Notes under the pieces: generated by a model | Told to the model about the DNA's origin: nothing | The model's input: the letters and a program-made list of their open reading frames with translations, nothing else | Database searches by the model: none | Assembly: GCA_022822905.1 (NCBI GenBank) | Contig: JAJDYE010000023.1 | Location: 94,521-158,520, forward strand | Length of the DNA stretch: 64,000 bases | Reading direction: 5' to 3' | From: Acidimicrobiia bacterium | Lineage (GTDB): Bacteria > Actinomycetota > Acidimicrobiia > Acidimicrobiales > Bin134 | Program-made: the position numbers and the translations under genes | Shown: positions 57,390 to 64,000 of the stretch, in pieces | How the letters are laid out: every line of letters begins with the position of its first letter | Numbering within the stretch: the first letter of the stretch is position 1

Positions 57390-59705
57390 ATGCCACGACG
57401 AGTCGGCAGAAAGCAGACACACTCTGGAATTGCAGGGGACCACGCCGACCCATCCGAAGCGAGTGGCCTGAGCGATCAGATCCTGGCCGCGGAGGCAGAA
57501 CGCCAGGCGGAGTTGGCCGCGGAACCGGTGATTCTGGACGACAGCGAGCTTCCTGGCGTCGGTACCGAGGAGCTATCGCTGCGAGAGGCGGTGGCAGTTG
57601 GAGGTGTGTCCACCATCGCGCTGTTGGGGGCACTTGACGCCGCCGATGCCCTTGGAATCAGCGCACTGGGCCTCCTCGGCCCCGACGTCCAAGAATCGCT
57701 CGGGGTGAGCGACGCCGTGCTGGGCACCATCACCGCGGGAGGCAACGTTTTCCTCGTGGCCGGAGGCCTGCTGCTGTCCCGGATCGCTGACAATTCCAAT
57801 CGGTCGAAACTGGTGGCCCTAGCCACCATCTTCTGGTCGGCCATGACCCTTCTGCTGGGGTTCGTTCCCACCGCGCTCTGGTTCTTCATTGTCAACTGCG
57901 CCATCGCCTTCGGCCGGTCGCAGACCCATCCGGTGCAGGGCGCCATCATGGCCGACAGCTACCCGGTTGAGGCTCGGGCCCGGGTGTATGCCGCCAAGGA
58001 CGTGGCCGGACGGTCGGGCGCATTCATCGCGCCGCTGGCCGTCGGCGGGTTGGTTTCGCTGATCGGCGGCGACGACGCCTGGCGCTGGGGTTTTATTGCC
58101 GCGTCCTTTCCGACGCTGATCATCGGCGCAGCCATCTTGTTCCTCACCGACCCGCCCCGGGGCCAATTCGAGCAGCGCGCCACCGTCGGCGAAGCGCTGA
58201 CCGACTTGAAGCCGGGGCCCATATCGCTCGGTGCCGCCTTCCAACGGCTCTTCAAGGTGCGCACGCTCAAATGGGCGTTCGTGGGCGCGGTGGCCATCGG
58301 CTTCAGCTTGATCTCCGACGGGCTATTCCTGAACCTCTACCTCGACGAACGCTTCGACCTCGGCCCGTTTGAGCGGGCCCTGGCCAACAACACTCCCGGC
58401 GTGATCGCCCTGTTCATGATCCCGTTCGTGGCCAAGTGGTACGACACCTTCTACCGCCGAACCCCGCCGCGGGCCATGGCGCTATTGGGCACGCTGTTCT
58501 TCCCGATGGCGTTCTTCACGGTGCTCCAACTGTTGATGCCGACACCGGCGACATTCGCGGTGATGGCCGGGCTCAAGGCGCTGTTTGCCGCCCCGGCCCT
58601 CTCGCTGCTCGGGCCAACCCTGGCCCACATCAACCCCTACCGCATGCGGGCGCTGGGCTCGGCCATCGGCATGTCGCTGGTCTTTGGGATTGGGGGCCTC
58701 GGGGGAGCGATTTTGATGGGCCTGATCTCCGATGCCACCTCGCCCCGCACTGCCCTTTTGGCCGTGGTTCCAGTGGGCATGGTCATCGGCGGTTTGTTCA
58801 TGATCAACGGGTCCCGGCACATCCGGGCCGACCTCACGCTGGTGGTAGAGGAGATCAGAGAGGAAAAGGCTGAGAACGACCGCATGAGGGCCGATCCTCA
58901 CTCCATCCCCGCGCTTTCGCTCCACAACATCGACTTCTCCTACGGCCCGGTGCAGGTTCTGTTCGATGTGAACCTCGAGGTGGCCCGGGGTGAGACCCTG
59001 GCGTTGCTCGGGACCAACGGAGCGGGCAAATCCACGGCTCTGCGGGTGGCCGCCGGTTTGGGCATCCCCTCCCGGGGCGTGGTGCGGCTCAACGGCCGCA
59101 ACATGACCTTGGCGTCGCCTGAGCAACGGGTAAGGGAGGGCATCTTCTTGCTGCCGGGCGGCCAAGGAGTGTTTCCCCACCTCACAGTCCTTGAGAACCT
59201 CGAGACCTCAGCGGCGGTCATCCGCAGCGATGCCGATACCAAGCCCGACATCGCCGGGCGGCTAGATCGGGCATTCGAGCTGTTCCCGGTGCTCGGCCAG
59301 CGACCCAAGGCGTTGGCTCACGACCTCAGCGGCGGGCAGAAGCAGATGCTGGCGCTGGCCCGGGTGATCATGCACGACCCGGAGGTGCTCATCATCGACG
59401 AGCTCTCCCTTGGCCTTGCTCCTGTCGTGGTCCAAGACCTGCTAGCCGTGGTCGAGCGTCTGCGCGACGCCGGCCAGACGATGATCATCGTGGAGCAGTC
59501 GCTCAATGTCGCCCTGACATTGGCTGATCGTGCTGTGTTCATGGAGAAGGGCCATGTGCGATTCACCGGGTCGGCCCAGAGCCTTTTGGAGCGCGACGAC
59601 TTGGCCCGCGCCGTGTTCTTGGGCCGCGACGCCGCTACCGGTCCGCAATCTGATCAGGACCGCGCCGAGGCCGACCGCACGCAATCTGATCCGGACGAAA
59701 ACTGA
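57390..59705 (+). CDS. fusion of MFS transporter domain and LivF-type ABC ATPase
   Basis: A 771-residue protein. After about 50 hydrophilic residues come roughly twelve membrane helices of a major-facilitator domain (for example GRSQTHPVQGAIMADSYPVE; ends about 470). From residue 500 follows a LivF-like ATPase: LLGTNGAGKST (Walker A, about 539-549), LSGGQKQMLALARVI (signature, about 645) and VLIIDELSLGLAP (Walker B, about 666). ATG 57390 follows GAGGAG. The stop overlaps the next gene, which encodes the rest of the importer. The MFS part is unusual in this setting; a shared-substrate exporter or sensor role is inference. Confidence 0.85.
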   Translation: MPRRVGRKQTHSGIAGDHADPSEASGLSDQILAAEAERQAELAAEPVILDDSELPGVGTEELSLREAVAVGGVSTIALLGALDAADALGISALGLLGPDVQESLGVSDAVLGTITAGGNVFLVAGGLLLSRIADNSNRSKLVALATIFWSAMTLLLGFVPTALWFFIVNCAIAFGRSQTHPVQGAIMADSYPVEARARVYAAKDVAGRSGAFIAPLAVGGLVSLIGGDDAWRWGFIAASFPTLIIGAAILFLTDPPRGQFEQRATVGEALTDLKPGPISLGAAFQRLFKVRTLKWAFVGAVAIGFSLISDGLFLNLYLDERFDLGPFERALANNTPGVIALFMIPFVAKWYDTFYRRTPPRAMALLGTLFFPMAFFTVLQLLMPTPATFAVMAGLKALFAAPALSLLGPTLAHINPYRMRALGSAIGMSLVFGIGGLGGAILMGLISDATSPRTALLAVVPVGMVIGGLFMINGSRHIRADLTLVVEEIREEKAENDRMRADPHSIPALSLHNIDFSYGPVQVLFDVNLEVARGETLALLGTNGAGKSTALRVAAGLGIPSRGVVRLNGRNMTLASPEQRVREGIFLLPGGQGVFPHLTVLENLETSAAVIRSDADTKPDIAGRLDRAFELFPVLGQRPKALAHDLSGGQKQMLALARVIMHDPEVLIIDELSLGLAPVVVQDLLAVVERLRDAGQTMIIVEQSLNVALTLADRAVFMEKGHVRFTGSAQSLLERDDLARAVFLGRDAATGPQSDQDRAEADRTQSDPDEN

Positions 59706-62575
59706 TGCTGGCTTTCACCCTCACCAGCCAAATCGTCTACCTCGGGGTGATAGACGGCCTGTTGATCGGCTTGTTGGCCCTCGGCGTTGTGCTGATCTAC
59801 CGGGCCAGCGGGGTCATCAACTTCGCGGTGGGATCACTCGGAGTGCTGTCGGCCAGCCTGCTGGCCCTGTTGGTGCTCAACTATGGCTGGCCGTTCTGGC
59901 CCGCGGCCATCGTCTCGGTGGTGGCGGGCGGCCTGATCGCCGCCGCGCTGGAGCTCACCGTGATCACCCGGTTGTTCCGCGCCCCGAGGGTCATCCTCCT
60001 GGTGGCCACCATCGGGATCGCCCAGCTCTGCGAGCTGCTCCAAGTGGCGCTGCCCGATATCGACGTGTCGATGGCGAGCCGATACCCGGTGGCGTTGTCC
60101 GGTCGGTGGGAAATCCTCGGTCTGCGAGTGCGAGGCGCCGAGCTGATCGTGATCATCGTTGTGCCCGTCCTCACCGCGGCCCTCACCTACTACCTCCAGC
60201 GCACGGCCCAAGGCCGGGCGATTCGGGCCGCGGCCTCCAACCCCGATCTGGCCCGGCTCACCGCCATCAGCCCCAAGATCATCTCGACCATCACCTGGAT
60301 CATCGCGGGCCTGCTGGCCGCGGTGGCATTGATCTTGGTGGCGGGGATCAACGGCCAGCCCAGCGGATTCCGATCGCTGGGGCCGGCCACCCTGGTCCAG
60401 GTTCTGGCTGCGGCCCTTATCGGGCGGCTTCGCAACTTCCCGGCGGCGATGATTGCCGGAATGGCCCTCGGGCTGCTCCGATCGCTGCTGGTATTCAACT
60501 GGCCGACCACCGCAGGGCTCTACGACGGATCGCTCTTCCTGATCGTCATCGCCACCACACTGCTGGCCAGCCGGCGGCTCACCGGCAGCGACGAGTCGTT
60601 CTCGTTCGTGCCCACCACCCGCCCGCTTCCCCATGCGGTGGCCCGCCTCTGGTGGGTTCGCCACTCCTCCCGCATCGGCATTGGCCTGCTCATCGCGGGC
60701 GCAGCCATTCTCCCCTTCCTGGTCACCCTGGCATCGCGCCAGCTCCTGTTCAGCGAAGTGCTGCTCTTCGCCCTGATCGGCATTTCGCTGGTGGTGCTCT
60801 CCGGATGGACCGGACAGATCTCGCTGGGGCAGGCCGCGCTGGCCGGAATCGGCGGTCTGACCACCGCCGCATTGGTGGCCGGACGCGACATCGGGGTCGG
60901 CCTGGGAGGGGCATCATTCACGTTGGCCCTGCCCGATATCCACTTCCTGTTGGCCCTGCTGGTGGGCGCGGCGGTCACTGGTGCCATCGCCGTGGTCATC
61001 GGGTTGGGCGCGTTGCGCATTCGGGGATTCCATCTCGCCATCGCCACCTTGGCGTTGGCCTTGTTGGGGCAGCAGTTCCTCTGGCGGCGACCATTCCTCT
61101 CGGGCGGTTCCTACACCGTCTCTCTCCCCCGAACCACGGGGCCGGTCGATCTGGACGACCAGCGCAGCTACTACTTCTTCTCGCTGTTTGCCCTGGTGGT
61201 GGTGATCGTTCTGGTGGCCAGAATGCGAGCCACCGGGGTTGGGCGCCGATGGCTGGCGGTGCGGGACAACAGCACCGCTGCGTCGGCCTACACGATCTCT
61301 CCCTCCCGGGCGGGAATCCAGGCATTCGTGGTGTCCGGGGTGATCGCCGGACTCGGCGGCGGACTCTTGGCCGGGCTGTACGTCTCCGTTGGGCTTACCG
61401 AGAAGTTCCAGCTCGAACATTCCATCGAGGTTGTCGCCATCGCGGTGATCGGCGGCGCCGGAACCGTGGTCGGGCCGATTCTCGGTGCCCTGTGGATCGT
61501 GGGCCTTCCCGCCGTCTGGCCCGCCAACGACTTGGTGCCGCTATTGACGTCCTCCGTCGGGCTGCTGGTTCTCTTGATGTATTTCCCGGGCGGATTCGCC
61601 CAAGTGGTGCTTACCGGACGCGACCGCTTCCTGGCCTGGTATGCAGCCCGGCTTCCCGAACCCGAGCCGCCGCCGAGACGCGAGGTGGCCAGTGTGGTGT
61701 CCCGATCTGGCGTTGCCGCCACCACCGGGCCGGTGCTGGTCGCCGAGGAGGTGACCGTGACTTTCGGAGGCCTGACCGCAGTCGACAACGCCTCGATCCG
61801 AGTCCACGCCGGAGAGGTGGTGGGCCTTATCGGTACCAACGGGGCGGGCAAGACCACCCTGATGAACGCCATCAGCGGGTTCGTCCCGTGCTCCGGTCGA
61901 ATCCAACTCGAAGGCCGCGCCATCGAGAAGCTGGCCGCCGACCGGCGAGCTGCGCTTGGTTTGGGCCGGGCGTTTCAGCAGTCGCGGCTGTTTCCCGATC
62001 TGACCGTGCTCGAGACCCTGGCAGTGGCGGCCGAATCGCGCCAGCGAACCTCTTTCACCACCGCGGTGGCGCATCTTCCCAACGGTTATCGCCGCGACCG
62101 GGCCCAGCGAGCCCACGCCCAAGACATCGCCGATTTCCTCGGGCTCGGCCCCTACGCCGACAAATTCACCTCCGAGCTCTCTACCGGCACCCGTCGCATC
62201 GTCGAACTTGGCTGCCTGCTGGCTCTGGAGGCCCGCGTGCTGTGCCTGGACGAGCCCACTGGAGGGGTGGCCCAGCGCGAAGTCGAGGCGTTCGCCCCCC
62301 TGCTGTTGTCGATCAAAGACCAACTGGGCGCCGCCATGCTTGTGATCGAGCACGACATGCCCATGATCATGCAGATCAGCCACCGGATCTATTGTCTGGA
62401 AGCAGGCCGCGTGATCGCGATGGGGTCGCCCGCTGAAGTTCGCGCCGATCCTGCGGTGATCGCCTCCTACCTCGGCACCGACGAACGGGCCATCCGCCGT
62501 TCGGGGGCATCCGCTTCGGCCGAAGAAGCACACTTACCAACGCCGACTACTGTTCTCAACGAGGGGGAATCATGA
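59705..62575 (+). CDS. LivH-LivM-LivG fusion: branched-chain-amino-acid-type ABC permease/ATPase
   Basis: A 956-residue protein combining two permease domains and one ATPase. Residues about 1-290 are LivH-like (VIDGLLIGLLALGVVLIYRA, GVINFAVGSLGVLSA), about 320-640 LivM-like (SGWTGQISLGQAALAGIGG and QFLWRRPFLSGGSY). From about 675 there is a LivG ATPase: LIGTNGAGKTTLMNAISGF (about 708), the LSTG signature (about 822), and VLCLDEPTGGVAQREVE (about 845). It starts at ATG 59705 sharing an A with the previous stop and overlaps the binding-protein start. Confidence 0.92.
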   Translation: MLAFTLTSQIVYLGVIDGLLIGLLALGVVLIYRASGVINFAVGSLGVLSASLLALLVLNYGWPFWPAAIVSVVAGGLIAAALELTVITRLFRAPRVILLVATIGIAQLCELLQVALPDIDVSMASRYPVALSGRWEILGLRVRGAELIVIIVVPVLTAALTYYLQRTAQGRAIRAAASNPDLARLTAISPKIISTITWIIAGLLAAVALILVAGINGQPSGFRSLGPATLVQVLAAALIGRLRNFPAAMIAGMALGLLRSLLVFNWPTTAGLYDGSLFLIVIATTLLASRRLTGSDESFSFVPTTRPLPHAVARLWWVRHSSRIGIGLLIAGAAILPFLVTLASRQLLFSEVLLFALIGISLVVLSGWTGQISLGQAALAGIGGLTTAALVAGRDIGVGLGGASFTLALPDIHFLLALLVGAAVTGAIAVVIGLGALRIRGFHLAIATLALALLGQQFLWRRPFLSGGSYTVSLPRTTGPVDLDDQRSYYFFSLFALVVVIVLVARMRATGVGRRWLAVRDNSTAASAYTISPSRAGIQAFVVSGVIAGLGGGLLAGLYVSVGLTEKFQLEHSIEVVAIAVIGGAGTVVGPILGALWIVGLPAVWPANDLVPLLTSSVGLLVLLMYFPGGFAQVVLTGRDRFLAWYAARLPEPEPPPRREVASVVSRSGVAATTGPVLVAEEVTVTFGGLTAVDNASIRVHAGEVVGLIGTNGAGKTTLMNAISGFVPCSGRIQLEGRAIEKLAADRRAALGLGRAFQQSRLFPDLTVLETLAVAAESRQRTSFTTAVAHLPNGYRRDRAQRAHAQDIADFLGLGPYADKFTSELSTGTRRIVELGCLLALEARVLCLDEPTGGVAQREVEAFAPLLLSIKDQLGAAMLVIEHDMPMIMQISHRIYCLEAGRVIAMGSPAEVRADPAVIASYLGTDERAIRRSGASASAEEAHLPTPTTVLNEGES

Positions 62576-64000
62576 AAAAGCTGCTCACATTCTTGGCAGT
62601 TTTCGGCCTGCTCGCTGCGGCCTGTGCCGGGGGCGACTCCGGCAACGAGGCCGGCAATAGGGATAGCGCCCCACCCGACGCCCCACCCGCGACCCAAGCT
62701 GTCGAGGCCCCCGCGCCCGATGACGCTGGCACCTCCGATGACGCTGGCACCAGCGATAACACTGGCACACCGCAACCAACGGGTGACGACGGGGCTGGCG
62801 ATGCCCCCGAAGACACCGCCAGCCCAGAGCCCTCCGATGATGTTTCAGCGAGCGAGGAAAAAGGAGCCATATCCGACCCCATCTTCCAGCCGACGTGCCA
62901 GGGAGAAGGCGAGCTCAGCTCCACCGCCACCGGCGTCACCGCGGAAACCATCAAGGTCGGTGCCCCCCAGATCGACTATGCGGAGCTGAGCAATCTGGGG
63001 CTGGTTCAGCTCGACCGAGGCGACAACGAGGTGATTCTCCAGGCCCTGGCCCAGGAGGTGAACGACAACGGGGGGATCTGCGGTCGCATGGTGGAGACGG
63101 TGACCTACAAGTTCCTTCCCTTCGGTACCGACACCTCGTTGGCCGGCTGCGTTTACTTCACCGAGGACGAGCAGGTGTTTGCGGTTTTGGGCCCTTTCAC
63201 CCGGGTGCCGGCTGGAAACATCTGCGTGACCGAAACCCATAGCACTGCACTCCTCGGCGCCCCGTTCAACGCTGAAGACCGGGCCAGGGCCAATGCTCCC
63301 TGGGTCCACCTGGAAATCGCCACCGACCGGGTGCTGGAGGTGTTTGTAGCCGCATTGGACAAGGCTGGCCTGCTCGCCGATCTCGGAAATGTGGCCGTGC
63401 ACTCCGGTGCCGGACGCCAGGAATTGGTGGACAACGTTCTGGTTCCTGCCCTTGAGGCCGCCGGGGTGGAAGTCGCCGAGCGAACGGTGATCGATGTGCC
63501 GTCCGGCGACACCCAAGCCGGGGCGGCGGTGTGGCGGACCTTCGCGGAGATCTACCGGAACGCCGACATCAACACCGTCTTCATCGATGGCGACAACGTC
63601 TTCGGGGTGGAACAGCTCATCCAGAACGGCCTAGACGTCAAGCTGTTCAATGCGGAATTCTCCACCTTCTCCTATGGGCTGGGCGGCTCAAGCGACCCCG
63701 GCTACTTCGAGGCTTACACACTCGGCTCGCCATACGCTGGCGACGACACCAACCAGCGGACGGACGACTGCATAGACGCCTTCGAGCGCCAATCGGGAAT
63801 CGAGGTGATCCCCACCGAGCAGTTGCCGGAAGACGAAACCGACTGGTTTACCCCGGTACGCGGTTATTGCCGCGTATTCGACCTGTTCGTGCAGCTAGCC
63901 GCCGCAGCCGGCCCGAACCTCACCAACGAGACCCTTCAGGCGGCAATCGACGGCTTTGGGCCAATCGAGCTGCCCAATGAGGCGTTCGCTTCGCTGGGTG
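62572..64000 (+). CDS. ABC transporter substrate-binding lipoprotein (cut by window end)
   Basis: The open frame continues beyond base 64000. The start ATG 62572 overlaps the permease stop and is preceded by GAGGGGG. MKKLLTFLAVFGLLAAACAG is a lipoprotein signal with lipobox LAAAC; a long acidic/Pro/Thr linker to about residue 105 includes the DDAGTS repeat. The ligand-binding domain begins TAETIKVGAPQIDYAELS. It is the binding protein of the importer encoded by the two upstream genes. Confidence 0.9.
   Translation, partial: MKKLLTFLAVFGLLAAACAGGDSGNEAGNRDSAPPDAPPATQAVEAPAPDDAGTSDDAGTSDNTGTPQPTGDDGAGDAPEDTASPEPSDDVSASEEKGAISDPIFQPTCQGEGELSSTATGVTAETIKVGAPQIDYAELSNLGLVQLDRGDNEVILQALAQEVNDNGGICGRMVETVTYKFLPFGTDTSLAGCVYFTEDEQVFAVLGPFTRVPAGNICVTETHSTALLGAPFNAEDRARANAPWVHLEIATDRVLEVFVAALDKAGLLADLGNVAVHSGAGRQELVDNVLVPALEAAGVEVAERTVIDVPSGDTQAGAAVWRTFAEIYRNADINTVFIDGDNVFGVEQLIQNGLDVKLFNAEFSTFSYGLGGSSDPGYFEAYTLGSPYAGDDTNQRTDDCIDAFERQSGIEVIPTEQLPEDETDWFTPVRGYCRVFDLFVQLAAAAGPNLTNETLQAAIDGFGPIELPNEAFASLG
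62719..62772. repeat. three 18-bp in-frame tandem repeats in the lipoprotein linker
   Basis: Units encode DDAGTS, DDAGTS and DNTGTP. They form part of the flexible linker between lipid anchor and binding domain. Length variation between strains is expected. Confidence 0.8.

Noticed and set aside
59530-62436. Very long open frame (about 970 codons) in another register over the permease gene, and similar long frames over other genes (for example 15404-17518 minus, 578-1849 plus)
   Set aside because: These are arginine/proline/glycine-rich shadows caused by high GC; the true genes in the overlapping frames have clear family motifs.
1-64000. CRISPR array or cas genes
   Set aside because: No regularly spaced repeats of 25-40 bp with unique spacers; the 23-bp iterations at 6179 have no spacers, and the 18-, 16- and 35-bp tandems are simple duplications.

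Overview
The window is high-GC DNA with dense, short-spaced operons, GTG starts and 4-bp stop/start overlaps. Its gene content is LLM-class F420/flavin oxidoreductases, CaiB/BaiF CoA-transferases, acyl-CoA dehydrogenases, D-aminoacylase-type amidohydrolases, COG2159-type amidohydrolases and many VapBC modules. This suggests an actinobacterium, most likely of the class Acidimicrobiia (marine or host-associated heterotroph). That placement is inference; there is no rRNA or other phylogenetic marker here.

Layout. 1-3.4 kb: the end of a PIN toxin, a Ski2-like helicase with a DUF3516-type tail, and an LLM oxidoreductase. 3.6-9.5 kb: an accessory stretch between two D-aminoacylase paralogues. It holds a small HTH protein, a ribbon-helix-helix protein, two related acidic peptides (one paired with a PIN toxin), triple 23-bp iterations that resemble an insertion-sequence end, a promoter-to-terminator unit that looks like a small structured RNA, a truncated and frameshifted helicase, and a 64-bp repeat present twice. 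9.5-18.3 kb: a catabolic block, with a D-aminoacylase facing a co-directional run of amidohydrolase, GMC oxidoreductase, D-aminoacylase, amidohydrolase, RpiB-like isomerase and LLM oxidoreductase. 18.3-31.3 kb: transsulfuration genes, a 2-hydroxyacid dehydrogenase, a solute-binding lipoprotein, an acyl-CoA dehydrogenase, a metallo-beta-lactamase-fold hydrolase, a VOC protein, a serine hydrolase, an acyl-CoA synthetase, another amidohydrolase and a hotdog-like protein.

31.36-42.06 kb: an accessory island that starts at tRNA-Leu(UAA). It carries small membrane proteins, an HNH nuclease with a modified-base-reader-like N-terminus, a helix-hairpin-helix glycosylase-like protein, a frameshifted nucleotidyltransferase, an N6-adenine methyltransferase, a RelBE-type module, a lipoprotein, a membrane-anchored PLD-family protein broken by an in-frame TAG, and an AbrB/PIN module. 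A 46-bp direct repeat brackets the last 3.2 kb. No integrase, transposase or CRISPR array was seen.

42.06-49.9 kb: a leftward run of acyl/CoA metabolism genes (CoA-transferase, DapA-like protein lacking the Schiff-base lysine, amidohydrolase, alcohol dehydrogenase, SDR, acyl-CoA dehydrogenase, FAS1-like dehydratase), consistent with one degradation pathway of unknown substrate. 50-57.3 kb: a VapBC module, an LLM oxidoreductase, a DUF1214-like protein, a putative Fe(II)/2-oxoglutarate enzyme divergent from a TetR regulator, an amidase and a sulfatase. 57.4-64 kb: a complete branched-chain-amino-acid-type ABC importer packed into three genes: an MFS-LivF fusion, a LivH-LivM-LivG fusion and a binding lipoprotein cut by the window end. 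The uptake system, amidase and sulfatase share one divergent control region with a near-palindromic site, suggesting import and processing of an amidated or sulfated compound.
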